NCBI GenBank assembly: GCA_001767525.1 | Contig: MELF01000046.1 | Location: 1-64,000, forward strand | Source of the DNA: Acidobacteria bacterium RIFCSPLOWO2_12_FULL_68_19 | GTDB taxonomy: Bacteria > Acidobacteriota > Vicinamibacteria > Vicinamibacterales > UBA2999 | Direction of reading: 5' to 3' | DNA: 64,000 nt | In this document: piece after piece, positions 7,624-16,631 of the stretch | Layout of the letters: each line of letters starts with the position of its first letter | Numbering within the stretch: position 1 is the stretch's first letter | Notes under the pieces: model-generated | The model's input: only the letters and a program-made list of their open reading frames with translations | The model's database searches: none | What the model was told of the DNA's origin: nothing | Translations under genes and position numbers: made by a program

Positions 7624-8358
7624 ATGTCGAAAATGGCCACCGTGCGCACGGATGCGCGCTACGTCGAGTTCGACACCGATCGGCACATTCGCTCCCGCAA
7701 CAAGCTCTACTACCGGGTCCTCCATTGGCCGATCTGGATCTTCGTCTTCTTCATCGCGCCTGGGCCGCTGACGTTCCATCTCTTCGAGAGCGGCTTCACC
7801 GCCCCGATGGCGGTGTGGCTGGCCGTAGTGCTCGCCGGCACCGGGATCGCCGGTCTGCGCGGGCGGCTCCCCGGGGTCGAGCCGCGGCCCTACATCATCC
7901 GGTTCACCGAAGATCGCCCGAACCCGCTGTACCGCCGCGTCTGCTACACGACCGCGTGGGGCGAGGTGGTGGCGTTTGCGGTGCTGAACGCCGCCGGCCT
8001 GGCGTATGCGGTGGCCACGGGCGAGTGGCGGCTGCAGCAGATGTACGCGGTCGCCTATTTCCCCATTGCCGGCACGATCTGGACGCTTGGCGCCACCGGG
8101 CGGCTGCCGCGGGTCAAGCCGTCGACCCGGGACGAAGGGCACGAGCGGCGGTACTTCTACGGATCGGTCTGGGCCGTGACGATCGCTCAGCAAGTGCTCT
8201 GGGTGCTCTGGAAGATCCTGCCGCCCACCCAGACCGCGGACGTCGCGAAGCTCGTGGTCTTCATCGGCATCCTGGCGGGGGTCGGCGGCCTGGCACGCCT
8301 CGGCGTGCTCCCCCGCACCCGGCCGATCGTGCCTGGAGAGCTGGCGATCAGTGATTAG
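7624..8358 (+). CDS. polytopic membrane protein, unknown function
   Basis: 244 residues with about six hydrophobic segments (roughly 30-50, 58-75, 108-128, 138-155, 180-198, 205-225). A soluble loop with RPYIIRFTEDRPNPLYRRVCY lies between the second and third. I do not recognise a family. It ends by overlapping the next gene (GTGATTAG at 8351), so it is probably co-transcribed with the methyltransferase that follows. Membrane location is inferred from hydrophobicity only. Confidence 0.75.
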   Translation: MSKMATVRTDARYVEFDTDRHIRSRNKLYYRVLHWPIWIFVFFIAPGPLTFHLFESGFTAPMAVWLAVVLAGTGIAGLRGRLPGVEPRPYIIRFTEDRPNPLYRRVCYTTAWGEVVAFAVLNAAGLAYAVATGEWRLQQMYAVAYFPIAGTIWTLGATGRLPRVKPSTRDEGHERRYFYGSVWAVTIAQQVLWVLWKILPPTQTADVAKLVVFIGILAGVGGLARLGVLPRTRPIVPGELAISD

Positions 8359-9193
8359 CGACATCGACATCCTCACCTCACCCACTCTCAAGTACCTGCG
8401 CGAGCGCTGGTGGGACGACGAGTTCACCGAGTTCCTGGCGGAGACGCTCCGGCCGCGGCCGGGAAACCGCATTCTCGACGTCGGCTGCGGCGAGGGGTTT
8501 GCCGAGGTCCACATCGGCCGTCTCCACGTATCGCAGCTCCGGCTCTTCGGGATCGACCTGATGATCGAGCGCGTGATGATCGCGCGCAGCGAGACGGCGG
8601 CGCACAACCAGCGCGTCGGCTTCGCCACGGCCGATGTGTGCTCGCTGCCGTTTCGCAGCGGCGTCTTCGATTCAACGTTCTGCGTCGCCGTCCTGCAGCA
8701 CATCGGCGACGTCGATGCCGCGGTGCGGGAGTTCGCGCGGGTGACCGTGCCCGGCGGCCGGGTGCTGGCCGTGGAGCCGGACAACACGGCGCGGTACGGC
8801 TACACGTCGATGCCGGCAGGGCAGCGCGCCTTCGACTTGGCAACCCGCTTCTTCAGTGGCCTGGTGGCCGCGCGCGGAGACGCCGGCGGCATCGCGGTCG
8901 GGCCGAAGCTGCCGACGCTGTTCGCGCGGTACGGGATCGAGCCGATGGCGGTGCGGCTGTTTCCCGTCTCGAAGACCCGGCTCGGCGCGCCGCCGGCCGA
9001 CCTGTGGACCCGCCGCCGCGCGGCGGTCGAGCACGCGGTCGCGGCGGCGCCGACGGATGGGACGCGGGCGCTCGGCCACGACTATCTCGATGCGCTCGAC
9101 GCCTACGCCCGCGACGCGCAGCTGGCTGGCTCCGCCTTCGTCGAGATCCAGAACACGATGCTGTTCGCGACCGTCGGCCAGAAATCGGCGTAA
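8351..9193 (+). CDS. class I SAM-dependent methyltransferase
   Basis: 280 residues from GTG 8351 overlapping the membrane-protein gene. Motif I is ILDVGCGEGFAEVHIG (about residues 39-54); the acidic residue after strand 2 is in FGIDLMIERV; motif III-like VTVPGGRVLAVEPDN is near 130. This is the Methyltransf_11 pattern. The C-terminal 120 residues (RLFPVSKTRLGAPPADLW) form a substrate cap I cannot assign. Substrate unknown. Coupling to the preceding membrane protein hints at a lipid or quinone-like substrate, which is only inference. Confidence 0.82.
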   Translation: MISDIDILTSPTLKYLRERWWDDEFTEFLAETLRPRPGNRILDVGCGEGFAEVHIGRLHVSQLRLFGIDLMIERVMIARSETAAHNQRVGFATADVCSLPFRSGVFDSTFCVAVLQHIGDVDAAVREFARVTVPGGRVLAVEPDNTARYGYTSMPAGQRAFDLATRFFSGLVAARGDAGGIAVGPKLPTLFARYGIEPMAVRLFPVSKTRLGAPPADLWTRRRAAVEHAVAAAPTDGTRALGHDYLDALDAYARDAQLAGSAFVEIQNTMLFATVGQKSA

Positions 9194-9206
9194 TGTCCCT
9201 TCCGCA

Positions 9207-9275
9207 GGCCACAGAGACACGACGGCACGGAGGATTCTTCGACCTCTGTGTCTCTGTGCCTCTGTGGCCCGTGTT
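9207..9275 (+). repeat. CACAGAG/CTCTGTG stutter inverted repeat
   Basis: GGCCACAGAGACACGACGGCA on the left arm is answered by CTCTGTGTCTCTGTGCCTCT and GTGGCC on the right, with a roughly 20-base centre. Just after it (9283-9310) the words CCTCGTGAC and CCTCGTGACGTGAC repeat. The same word family occurs at 35979-36003 and 46783-46850. Confidence 0.85.
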
Positions 9276-9311
9276 GCAGTGCCTCGTGACCTCGTGCCTC
9301 GTGACGTGACG

Positions 9312-10082
9312 ATGGAAGGGCACGACGGTTGGGACGACTATGCGCCGTTCTACGACTGGGAGAACGCGCGGACGCTCGGGCGGCGGGATGTGTCTTTCTG
9401 GCGCACGGTTGCACGCGCCGCGCGCGGCCCGGTGCTCGAACTCGGCTGCGGCACGGGCCGCATTGCGGTGCCGCTCGGTCGCGCGGGCGTGCACCTGGTG
9501 GGCGTGGACCGCTCCGAGGGAATGCTCACGCGCGCGCGGCAGCGTGTCGCCCGGACCCGGCTCAGGCGGCGCGTCCGGCTGATTCGCGGCGACATCCGCC
9601 ACCTGCCGTTCGCCGCCTCCTCCTTTGCCACCGTCCTGGCGCCGTACGGCGTGCTGCAGTCGCTGCTGCGCGAGCGCGATCTGGCGGCGACGCTCGCATC
9701 GGTGCATGCCGTGCTCGCGTCCGGCGGCACGTTCGGGTTGGAGCTGGTGGCCGACCTGCCCGCATGGCAGGAGTACACGAAGCACGTCAGCCTGCGCGGG
9801 TGGCGCGGGCGGCCGGGTGGGGCGCGCGTCACGCTGGTCGAAACCGTGCGGCAGGACCGCGCACGGCGCCTGACGATCTTCGATCAGGAGTTCGTCGAGC
9901 GCCGAGGCCGGACGCGTCACACGCGCCGCTTCGCGCTCGCGTTTCGGACCCTCTCGGTGCCGCAGATGGTCCGTCGGCTCGAGAAGGCCGGGTTCGCCAT
10001 CACGGCCCTGCTTGGCGATTACCGCGGCGGTCGGTGGGATCCCAGGGCTGAAGTCTGGGTCATTCTCGCACGAAAAGCCTGA
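9312..10082 (+). CDS. class I SAM-dependent methyltransferase
   Basis: 256 residues from ATG 9312. Motif I VLELGCGTGRIAVPLGRAG (about residues 42-60), then VDRSEGMLTRAR, GDIRHLPF and VLASGGTFGLELVAD, a standard Methyltransf_25 fold. The C-terminus has a beta-rich cap (TLVETVRQDR, RRGRTRHTRRF). It follows the previous methyltransferase after a 118-base gap filled by a stutter inverted repeat, so the two may or may not share a transcript. Substrate unknown. The frame is open upstream, but only this start begins at the methyltransferase fold. Confidence 0.85.
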   Translation: MEGHDGWDDYAPFYDWENARTLGRRDVSFWRTVARAARGPVLELGCGTGRIAVPLGRAGVHLVGVDRSEGMLTRARQRVARTRLRRRVRLIRGDIRHLPFAASSFATVLAPYGVLQSLLRERDLAATLASVHAVLASGGTFGLELVADLPAWQEYTKHVSLRGWRGRPGGARVTLVETVRQDRARRLTIFDQEFVERRGRTRHTRRFALAFRTLSVPQMVRRLEKAGFAITALLGDYRGGRWDPRAEVWVILARKA

Positions 10083-10168
10083 TTGTCCGCACGACGAGAG
10101 CAATCCGAACGCCCGAACGACCCGAACGATCTGCTAGAATTCGTGCTTACTTCCGGGGAGTTTTCCAC

Positions 10169-10918
10169 ATGTCTGGCCATTCCAAGTGGCACACCATCAA
10201 GCACAAGAAGGGTGCCGCCGATGCCAAGCGCGGCAAGGTCTTCACGCGGCTCATCAAGGAGCTGACGGTCGCCGCCCGCAGCGGCGGCGGCGATCCCGAC
10301 AGTAATCCGCGCCTCCGCACGATCATCGCCGAAGCCAAGGCGAACAACATGCCGCGCGAGAACATCGCGCGCGCCATCCGCCGCGGCACGGGCGAGGAGC
10401 CGGGCGTCCAGTACGAGGAGGTCACCTACGAGGGCTACGGCCCGGGCGGCGTGGCGCTTCTCATCCAGACGCTGACCGACAACAAGAACCGCACGGTCGG
10501 CGAGATCCGGCACCTGCTCAGCAAGCACGCCGGGAATCTCTCGGCGGAGAACAGCGTCGCCTGGATGTTCACCCGCAAGGGCGAGATCGTGGTCGAGAAG
10601 GGCACGATCGACGAGGACCGGCTGCTCTCGGCCACCCTCGACGCGGGCGCCGACGACCTCAACGACGACGGCAGCGCCTGGCAGATCGTCTGTGCCCCGG
10701 AGCAGTTCGAGGCGGTCCGCGACGCGGTCAAGGCGCTCGGCGTGGAGCCCGCCAGCGCGCAGATCGCCATGATCCCGCAGAACTACGTGAAGCTCGTCGG
10801 CAAGGAAGCGCAGCAGATGCTCAAGCTGATGGAGGCGATCGAGGAGCACGACGACGTGCAGCACGTCTGGGCCAACTTCGACGTCGAGGAGAAGGAGATC
10901 GAGGCCTCCCTGGCGTGA
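10169..10918 (+). CDS. yebC: YebC/PmpR (TACO1-like) regulatory protein
   Basis: 249 residues. The N-terminus MSGHSKWHTIKHKKGAADAK is diagnostic, followed by FTRLIKELTVAAR, the NMPRENIARAI segment and the EEHDDVQHVWANFD tail. YebC-family proteins act as DNA-binding regulators or, as shown for relatives of TACO1, assist ribosomes at polyproline stretches. Full length. Start ATG 10169 with GGGGAG upstream. It overlaps ruvC by four bases, the common yebC-ruvCAB arrangement. Confidence 0.95.
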   Translation: MSGHSKWHTIKHKKGAADAKRGKVFTRLIKELTVAARSGGGDPDSNPRLRTIIAEAKANNMPRENIARAIRRGTGEEPGVQYEEVTYEGYGPGGVALLIQTLTDNKNRTVGEIRHLLSKHAGNLSAENSVAWMFTRKGEIVVEKGTIDEDRLLSATLDAGADDLNDDGSAWQIVCAPEQFEAVRDAVKALGVEPASAQIAMIPQNYVKLVGKEAQQMLKLMEAIEEHDDVQHVWANFDVEEKEIEASLA

Positions 10919-11493
10919 GAATCTTCGGCATCGATCCGGGCTCCGAGCGGACCGGTTACGGCTGCGTGGAGACGGACGGCCGCCTCGCCCGCCTCGTCCT
11001 GTGCGGCGCCATCTCGGTGCCCGCCGCCGCTCCGTTCCCACAGCGTCTGGCGCACATCCATCGCGAGCTGGTGACGCTGCTGCACGGCTGCACGCCGGAC
11101 TGCGTGGCCATTGAAACACTGTTCCACGCCGCGAACGTCCGCAGCGCGCTCAAGCTCGGACACGCCCGTGGCGTGGCGGTGCTCGCCGCGGTCGAGGCCG
11201 GCTGCTCCATCGTCGAGTACACGCCGGCGGAGGTGAAGCGAGCCGTGGTCGGATACGGCCGGGCCGAGAAACACCAGGTGCAGCAGATGATCAAACTGCT
11301 CCTCGGGCTCGCGAAGCCGCCGGCGCCGCACGATGCGGCCGATGCGCTCGCGGTGGCGATCTGCCATCTGCACTCCCTGCCGCCCCCCTCGAGCCGGATT
11401 CCGAGCGGGACCAGGATCCCGGGACCCGGATCCCGGGCTGCCGCGGCGAAGCCGCGGAGCTGGCGCCAGTACCGGCCACCGACCATCGGATGA
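10915..11493 (+). CDS. ruvC: Holliday junction resolvase RuvC
   Basis: 192 residues from GTG 10915. [13 protein letters not shown] gives the first catalytic Asp (about residue 7), [19 protein letters not shown] the Glu (near 66) and [13 protein letters not shown] the last Asp pair (near 140). RuvC cuts Holliday junctions bound by RuvAB. The fold is complete by about residue 160; the last 30 residues (from [13 protein letters not shown]) come from a GGATCCCGG stutter repeat and are not part of the family. Four-base overlaps join it to yebC and ruvA. Confidence 0.95.
   Translation: MRIFGIDPGSERTGYGCVETDGRLARLVLCGAISVPAAAPFPQRLAHIHRELVTLLHGCTPDCVAIETLFHAANVRSALKLGHARGVAVLAAVEAGCSIVEYTPAEVKRAVVGYGRAEKHQVQQMIKLLLGLAKPPAPHDAADALAVAICHLHSLPPPSSRIPSGTRIPGPGSRAAAAKPRSWRQYRPPTIG
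11396..11443 (+). repeat. GGATCCCGG-type stutter repeat in the ruvC 3' end
   Basis: Words GGATTCCGAG, GGACCAGGATCCCGGGACCC and GGATCCCGGGC follow one another. The self-complementary GGATCC and CCCGGG words make it a foldback. It encodes the atypical tail of RuvC, and resembles 47158-47202 inside the glycosyltransferase gene. Confidence 0.75.
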
Positions 11494-12092
11494 TTGCGTC
11501 CCTTCGCGGCCGGGTCCTCGACAAGCAGCCGAATCGGATCGTGGTCGACGTGCAGGGCGTCGGATACGAAGTACACGTCCCGTTGTCGACCTACTACGAC
11601 ATCGGCGACATCGGCACGGAGGTCGCGCTGCGGATTCACACCCACGTCCGGGAGGACGCCCTGCAGCTGTACGGGTTCCTCACCATGCTCGAGCAGCAGC
11701 TCTTCGAGCGGCTGATTGCCACGAGCGGCATCGGGCCGAAGCTGGCGATCGCCGTGCTCTCGGGAATCGAACCGAACGAGCTCGTGGCTGCGATCGAGCG
11801 CGCCGATGTCGCGCGGCTCACCGCGATTCCCGGCATCGGCCGCAAGACGGCGGAGCGGATCGTGCTCGAGTTGAAGGATCGCCTTGCCCATCTGACGGTG
11901 GCGGCCGGCGCGACCGAACCCGCCGGTCGGCCCGCGGGCGACCGGCTGCGCGACGACCTGCTCTCGGCGCTGCTGAACCTGGGCTATCATCGAGCCATCG
12001 CCGAAAGGGCCGTCGATGCCACACTGAAGACGACCGGCGCGCCCACCATCGAGCTGGCGCTCAAGGCGGCGCTGCGGGAGCTGATACGGTGA
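11490..12092 (+). CDS. ruvA: Holliday junction branch migration protein RuvA
   Basis: 200 residues, usual length. It starts [20 protein letters not shown] (OB-fold), has the two helix-hairpin-helix motifs ([18 protein letters not shown] and [19 protein letters not shown]) and a C-terminal RuvB-binding domain ([21 protein letters not shown] spans it). RuvA tetramers hold the junction for RuvB. The start overlaps the end of ruvC and the end overlaps ruvB. Confidence 0.97.
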   Translation: MIASLRGRVLDKQPNRIVVDVQGVGYEVHVPLSTYYDIGDIGTEVALRIHTHVREDALQLYGFLTMLEQQLFERLIATSGIGPKLAIAVLSGIEPNELVAAIERADVARLTAIPGIGRKTAERIVLELKDRLAHLTVAAGATEPAGRPAGDRLRDDLLSALLNLGYHRAIAERAVDATLKTTGAPTIELALKAALRELIR

Positions 12093-13105
12093 ACAGTCGC
12101 GTTGTCGCCGGCAGCCGCGTCGATGAGGAGGCGCAGTACGAAGCCGGCCTCCGCCCACGATCGCTCAACGAGTACATCGGGCAGGATCGCGTTCGAGACA
12201 ACCTCGAGGTGTCGATCGCCGCAGCACGCGGGCGCGCCGAGGCGCTCGATCACGTCCTCCTGTACGGGCCGCCTGGCCTGGGCAAGACGACGCTCGCCTA
12301 CGTGATCGGGAACGAGATGGGCGTCGCCGTGCGCGCGACCGCGGGACCGGTCATCGAGAAGGCGGGCGATCTCGCCGCGATGCTCACCAACCTGCAGGCG
12401 CACGAGATCCTCTTCATCGACGAAATCCACCGCATGGCGCCGAACATCGAGGAGATCCTCTATCCGGCCATGGAGGACTACGAGCTCGACATCGTCATTG
12501 GCCAGGGGCCGAGCGCGCGCTCGGTCAAGGTGCCGCTGCCGAAGTTCACGCTCGTCGGCGCGACGACGCGCGCGGGGCTCCTCACGGGACCGCTGCGCGC
12601 CCGTTTCGGCATCGTCCATCGGCTCGATTTCTACCAGGAGCGCGACATCCACGAGATCGTGCGCCGCTCCGCGCGCATCCTCGGAGTGCCGATCGACGAG
12701 GAAGCCGGATGTGAAATCGCCCGCCGGTCCAGGGGCACCCCCCGCATCGCGAACCGGCTGCTCCGGCGCGTACGCGACTACGCGCAGGTGCGCGCCGACG
12801 GCACCGTGACCGTTGAGGTGGCGCGGGCGGCGCTCGAGCTGCTCGAGGTGGACGAGGGGGGATTCGACGAGGTCGACCGCAAGCTGCTGCGGACGATCAT
12901 CGACAAGTTCGGGGGCGGCCCGGTGGGCGTCAACAGTCTGGCCGCCGCCATCTCCGAGGAACGGGACGCAATCGAGGACATCTACGAGCCGTTCCTGATT
13001 CAGGCGGGATTCCTCGATCGCACGCCGCGCGGCCGTGTGGCGACCGCGCGCGCCTACCAGTACTTCGGGCTCACCGCTCCGGGGAAGGACTCTCGTCTGT
13101 GGTAA
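12089..13105 (+). CDS. ruvB: Holliday junction branch migration ATPase RuvB
   Basis: 338 residues from GTG 12089, which overlaps the ruvA stop. [15 protein letters not shown] opens the AAA+ domain, with Walker [13 protein letters not shown] (about residue 60), Walker [11 protein letters not shown], sensor 1 [12 protein letters not shown] and the winged-helix end. It is the motor for branch migration. The frame is open far upstream over ruvA and ruvC, but those codons match nothing and are not used. It overlaps fabH by seven bases. Confidence 0.97.
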   Translation: MNSRVVAGSRVDEEAQYEAGLRPRSLNEYIGQDRVRDNLEVSIAAARGRAEALDHVLLYGPPGLGKTTLAYVIGNEMGVAVRATAGPVIEKAGDLAAMLTNLQAHEILFIDEIHRMAPNIEEILYPAMEDYELDIVIGQGPSARSVKVPLPKFTLVGATTRAGLLTGPLRARFGIVHRLDFYQERDIHEIVRRSARILGVPIDEEAGCEIARRSRGTPRIANRLLRRVRDYAQVRADGTVTVEVARAALELLEVDEGGFDEVDRKLLRTIIDKFGGGPVGVNSLAAAISEERDAIEDIYEPFLIQAGFLDRTPRGRVATARAYQYFGLTAPGKDSRLW

Positions 13106-14115
13106 CTGCGACTCCAGCCGGCCGTCCGGCCGTCCGCGCGCGCATCGCGAGCCTCGGGACCTACGTGCCGCCGGGCGTGCTCACCAACGCCGACCTCGAG
13201 AAGATGGTCGACACGAGCGACGAGTGGATCATGCAGCGGGTCGGCATCCGCGAGCGGCACATCGTCTCGCCCGGCGTCGCGACCTCCGACCTGGCGGCCG
13301 AGGCGTCGCGCAGGGCGCTCGAGCGCGCCGGTGTGACCGCCGCCGACATCGATCTGATCCTCGTCGCGACGACGACGCCGGACACCCTCTTTCCGAGCAC
13401 CGCGTGCCTGCTCCAGTCGAAGATCGGCGCGAAGCGCGCCTGGGGATTCGACATCGGCGCGGCGTGCTCGGGCTTCACCTACGCGCTGACGACGGGCGCG
13501 TCGATGATCGCCTCGGGGGCGAGCCGGCGGGCCCTGGTCATCGGCGCGGATGTGATGTCGAGCATCATCGACTACACCGATCGCGCGACGTGCGTGCTCT
13601 TCGGCGACGGCGCCGGCGCCGTGGTGCTGGAGCCGGTCGGCGCGGACGGCTTCGGCATCATCGACTTCGAGAACTACGTCGACGGCAGCGGCGGCCCGGT
13701 GCTCTGCATGCCCGCCGGCGGCAGCCGGATGCCTGCTTCGAAGGAGACGGTGGAGAAGCGGCTCCACTACGTCAAGCAGGAAGGGCAGGCGGTCTTCAAG
13801 TACGCGGTTCGCAACTTCGAGGACGCCTGCCGCGCGCTGCTCGACCGGAACGGGATCGCGCCGTGTCAGCTCGACCTGTTCGTGCCGCACCAGGCGAACC
13901 GCCGCATCATCCTGTCGGCGGCGGAGAAGCTCGGCCTGGCCCTCGACAAGGTCGTCATCAACATCGATCGCTACGGCAACACGACCGCCGCGACGATTCC
14001 GCTCGCGCTGAACGATGCCGTCGACGAGGGGCGGCTCGAACCGGGCGACCTCGTCCTGGTGGCGGCCGTCGGCGCCGGCTTTACCGTCGGCGCCGTGCTG
14101 CTCCGGTGGGGGTAG
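13099..14115 (+). CDS. fabH: 3-oxoacyl-ACP synthase III (KAS III)
   Basis: 338 residues. The catalytic triad is visible: Cys in [11 protein letters not shown] (about residue 119), His in PHQANRRI (about 262) and Asn in [12 protein letters not shown] (about 293). FabH condenses an acyl-CoA with malonyl-ACP to start fatty-acid synthesis. The first 12 residues, before [17 protein letters not shown], are extra. GTG 13099 overlaps ruvB. No other fab genes are nearby. A 207-base gap to queA (14116-14322) holds no gene I can support. Confidence 0.95.
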   Translation: MVTATPAGRPAVRARIASLGTYVPPGVLTNADLEKMVDTSDEWIMQRVGIRERHIVSPGVATSDLAAEASRRALERAGVTAADIDLILVATTTPDTLFPSTACLLQSKIGAKRAWGFDIGAACSGFTYALTTGASMIASGASRRALVIGADVMSSIIDYTDRATCVLFGDGAGAVVLEPVGADGFGIIDFENYVDGSGGPVLCMPAGGSRMPASKETVEKRLHYVKQEGQAVFKYAVRNFEDACRALLDRNGIAPCQLDLFVPHQANRRIILSAAEKLGLALDKVVINIDRYGNTTAATIPLALNDAVDEGRLEPGDLVLVAAVGAGFTVGAVLLRWG

Positions 14116-14322
14116 CGGGGTCTCGGCACGCAGGACTCGACCACGACTCCGTTCCCACGGCGCGGTTGGCGGTCGGCGCTCCTCCGAGCGCGGCGACCTG
14201 TGGAAGCCGCTCCTGGCCGCGCGCGGTCGCACCAACCTCGATCGGTTCGCCCAGGGCGCGTCCCGAGCCGCTCGCCGACGGGTGTGAGCCGATCGGTGCA
14301 GGTGGAGTAGGCTCCCTCCTGG

Positions 14323-15477
14323 ATGGACCTCTCCGCGTTCGACTTCGACCTGCCGCCGGAGCTCATCGCGCAGGATCCACCCCAGGCTCGCGGCGCCTCT
14401 CGACTGCTCGTGCTCCGGCGTGATACGGGAAGGATCGAGCACTCGCAGTTTGCCCGGCTCGCCAATTACCTGCGCGGCGGCGATCTGCTGGTACTGAACG
14501 ACACGAGAGTCTTCCCGGCCCGGCTGCTCGGCCGGCGCATCCCGAGCGGCGGCGCCGTCGAGTGCGTGTTGCTGCGTCAACTCCCAACTCCCAACTCCAC
14601 AACGCCCAACGCCGCAACCTCTAACTCCGACCTTCTTCGACCGTCGTCGGCATTGGAAGTTGGACGCTTGGGAGTTGGAAGTTTGGGAGTTGGAAGTTCC
14701 GAATGGGAGGCGCTCGTGCATCCTGGGCAGAAGCTCGAGCCGGGGGCGCGCATGCTGTTTGAAGGCAGCGGGATCCGGCTGCACGGCGAGATCGTGTCGC
14801 GCCACTTCCACGGCCGGCGGACGGTGCGGCTCTGGACCGACGAGGACATCGACCTCATGGACGTAATCGAGCGCATCGGCCACGTGCCGCTGCCGCCCTA
14901 CATCAAGCGTGACGACCGGCCAGACGATCGGGAGCGCTATCAGACGGTATACGCCCGCGCGCGCGGGTCGATCGCCGCGCCGACCGCGGGGCTGCACTTC
15001 ACGCCCGAGCTGCTCGACGAGCTCGCCTCGCGCGGTGTCGAGCGCGCGGAGATCACCCTGCACGTCGGCTACGGCACGTTCAAGCCGATTCGCACCGCCC
15101 GGGTGGAGGACCACGTTGTCGATCCCGAGCGCTTCGTCGTGCCGGCGGCGGCCGCCGATGCGCTGACGCGCGCCAGGCGCGAGGGGCGGCGCGTGATTGC
15201 CGTCGGCACGACGACGTGCCGCGTGCTGGAGTCGCTCGGCGTCGACGCCAAAGGCGACGTTCACGAGGCGAAGGGTGAGGTCACGCTCTTCATCAGGCCG
15301 GGACACTCCTTCCGGCTGGTGGACGGCCTCGTCACGAACTTTCACCTCCCGCGATCGTCTCTCCTCGTCCTGGTGGTCGCGTTCGCCGGGCGCGAGCGGA
15401 TCCTGGAGGCCTACCGCGAGGCGGTCGAGCGGCGATACCGCTTTTACAGCTACGGCGATGCCATGCTGATTGTGTAA
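14323..15477 (+). CDS. queA: S-adenosylmethionine:tRNA ribosyltransferase-isomerase, with repeat-derived insertion
   Basis: 384 residues against a usual 340-350. It begins FDFDLPPELIAQDPPQARGASRL after a six-residue lead and carries LVLNDTRVFPARLLG, WEALVHPGQKLEPGARM, TAGLHFTPELL, VGYGTFKPI and LPRSSLLVLVVAFAG, the full QueA signature set. QueA adds the epoxycyclopentane ring to preQ1 in tRNA. Residues about 86-126 (14579-14700) replace a short beta-hairpin loop with 41 residues encoded by a CCCAACT/AGTTGGG stutter inverted repeat that keeps frame. Whether the enzyme tolerates it is unknown, but the flanking motifs are intact. queE and queC lie at 32.8-34.1 kb. Confidence 0.93.
   Translation: MDLSAFDFDLPPELIAQDPPQARGASRLLVLRRDTGRIEHSQFARLANYLRGGDLLVLNDTRVFPARLLGRRIPSGGAVECVLLRQLPTPNSTTPNAATSNSDLLRPSSALEVGRLGVGSLGVGSSEWEALVHPGQKLEPGARMLFEGSGIRLHGEIVSRHFHGRRTVRLWTDEDIDLMDVIERIGHVPLPPYIKRDDRPDDRERYQTVYARARGSIAAPTAGLHFTPELLDELASRGVERAEITLHVGYGTFKPIRTARVEDHVVDPERFVVPAAAADALTRARREGRRVIAVGTTTCRVLESLGVDAKGDVHEAKGEVTLFIRPGHSFRLVDGLVTNFHLPRSSLLVLVVAFAGRERILEAYREAVERRYRFYSYGDAMLIV
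14579..14700 (+). repeat. CCCAACT/AGTTGGG stutter inverted repeat inside queA
   Basis: The left arm has AACTCCCAACTCCCAACTCC and further CCAAC words; the right arm has TTGGAAGTTGGACGCTTGGG and two more AGTTGG words. The spacer is roughly 40 bases. It is the same family as the intergenic elements at 16551, 23727, 24581, 25350, 27174, 55384 and 60971, but here it sits in frame in a conserved enzyme. Confidence 0.9.
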
Positions 15478-15486
15478 CGTAGGGCC

Positions 15487-16434
15487 ATGCCATTCCCCTA
15501 CGAAGAGTTCGACCTGTCCGGCGTCCGCACCTACCCGCTGGCGTCGCGCGCGAGCAAGGCGCGGGTGGCCGACTTCGCGCGGCCGGTCGTGCCGGGCGGC
15601 ACGTTCAAGGCGTGGTTCGATTCGTTGCCGGCGCTGCTCGGCGGACAGGATCTGCGCCGCGCCGTGCGCGCGCTGGTCGACGCGCGGGCGCGGCAGCGCG
15701 GCATCGTCTGGGGCCTGGGAGCACACGTGATCAAGACCGGGGTGTCGCCCGTGCTGATCGATCTGATGCGCCGCGGCTGGGTGTCAGCGGTCGCGATGAA
15801 CGGCGCCGGCCTGATCCATGATTTCGAGATCGCCCTCTCCGGCGCCACCTCGGAAGACGTGGACGAGTCGCTCGGGCCCGGCCGGTTCGGCATGGCGGAG
15901 GAGACGGCGGTACTCCTCAACGAAGCGATTCGGCGCGGCGTCGAGCGCGGCGACGGGTTGGGTCGAGCCGTGGCCGCCTTTCTCGCCGACCGCGATCCGG
16001 CGCATGCCGGGGCCAGTCTCCTGGTGAGCGCGCATCGGTTCGCCGTTCCGGTCACCGTCCACGTGGCCATCGGTACCGACATCACGCACATGCACCCCGC
16101 CGCGTCGGGAGCCGCCATCGGCGAGGGCAGCCTGCGCGACTTCCGGTATTTCACCGCGTCGGTCGCGCGCCTCGCCGGCGGCGTGTACTTGAACTGCGGG
16201 TCGGCCGTCGTGCTGCCGGAGGTGTTCCTCAAGGCGGTGGCGCTCGTGAGGAATCAGGGCATTCCGCTCGACGGGCTGACGACGGTGAACATCGATTTCC
16301 TGCGGATGTACCGCCCCGAGACCAACGTGGTGACCCGTCCTGTCGCGGCGACGGGCGGCGCCGGCATCTCGCTCGTCGGGCACCATGAGGTGCTGATTCC
16401 GCTGCTGGCGGCGGCGGTCCTCGAGAACGACTAG
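15487..16434 (+). CDS. deoxyhypusine synthase-family protein
   Basis: 315 residues. The DHS fold is clear: GGTFKAWFDSLPALLGG, WGLGAHVIKTGVSPVLIDLM, MNGAGLIHDFEIALSGATSED, GTDITHMHPAASGAAIGEGS and the NAD-binding YLNCGSAVVLPEVFLKAV. In eukaryotes and archaea DHS moves the aminobutyl group of spermidine to eIF5A. Bacteria lack eIF5A, and bacterial homologues have been linked to homospermidine-type chemistry or are unassigned. The eukaryotic active-site Lys segment is not obvious here. It follows queA by nine bases and precedes a tRNA gene. Confidence 0.85.
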   Translation: MPFPYEEFDLSGVRTYPLASRASKARVADFARPVVPGGTFKAWFDSLPALLGGQDLRRAVRALVDARARQRGIVWGLGAHVIKTGVSPVLIDLMRRGWVSAVAMNGAGLIHDFEIALSGATSEDVDESLGPGRFGMAEETAVLLNEAIRRGVERGDGLGRAVAAFLADRDPAHAGASLLVSAHRFAVPVTVHVAIGTDITHMHPAASGAAIGEGSLRDFRYFTASVARLAGGVYLNCGSAVVLPEVFLKAVALVRNQGIPLDGLTTVNIDFLRMYRPETNVVTRPVAATGGAGISLVGHHEVLIPLLAAAVLEND

Positions 16435-16464
16435 GCCTGGGGCCTGCTAAGATTGAAGTTTCGA

Positions 16465-16541
16465 GCCGGAGTAGCTCAGCCGGTTAGAGCACGCGTCTCA
16501 TAAGCGCGGGGTCGGCGGTTCGAGTCCGCCCTCCGGCACCA
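16465..16541 (+). tRNA. tRNA with anticodon CAT (Met elongator, or Ile2)
   Basis: 77 bases with encoded CCA. Acceptor GCCGGAG pairs with CTCCGGC, D arm GCTC/GAGC, anticodon stem CGCGT/GCGCG around loop CTCATAA (anticodon CAT), and T arm GGCGGTTCGAGTCCGCC. The body looks like an elongator tRNA, not an initiator (paired first base, GTTCGAG T-loop). CAT tRNAs can also be tRNA-Ile2 whose C34 becomes lysidine through TilS, and tilS is the next gene, so the amino acid is not settled from sequence alone. Confidence 0.95.
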
Positions 16542-16550
16542 CCCTATAAG

Positions 16551-16631
16551 CTCCCAACTCCCAATACGCCAACTCCCAATCGGCCGGGGAGTGTGCGGGC
16601 TTGGAAGTTGGGAATTGGAAGTCGGGAGTTG
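16551..16631 (+). repeat. CCCAACT/AGTTGGG stutter inverted repeat before tilS
   Basis: CTCCCAACTCCCAATACGCC and AACTCCCAAT on the left; TTGGAAGTTGGGAATTGGAA and GTCGGGAGTTG on the right, with a GC-rich centre. The right arm ends exactly at the TTG proposed as the tilS start. Confidence 0.9.

Noticed and set aside
9207..9275. Stutter inverted repeats as insertion-sequence ends
   Set aside because: No transposase frame is between or near the arms, and no target-site duplication is visible.
14116..14322. Possible gene or small RNA between fabH and queA
   Set aside because: 207 bases with no start-linked frame, no family match and no clear hairpin-terminator pair.
13054..15726. An 890-codon minus-strand open frame over fabH and queA
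   Set aside because: Antisense artefact of GC-rich codons; low-complexity Arg-rich protein with no recognisable domain.
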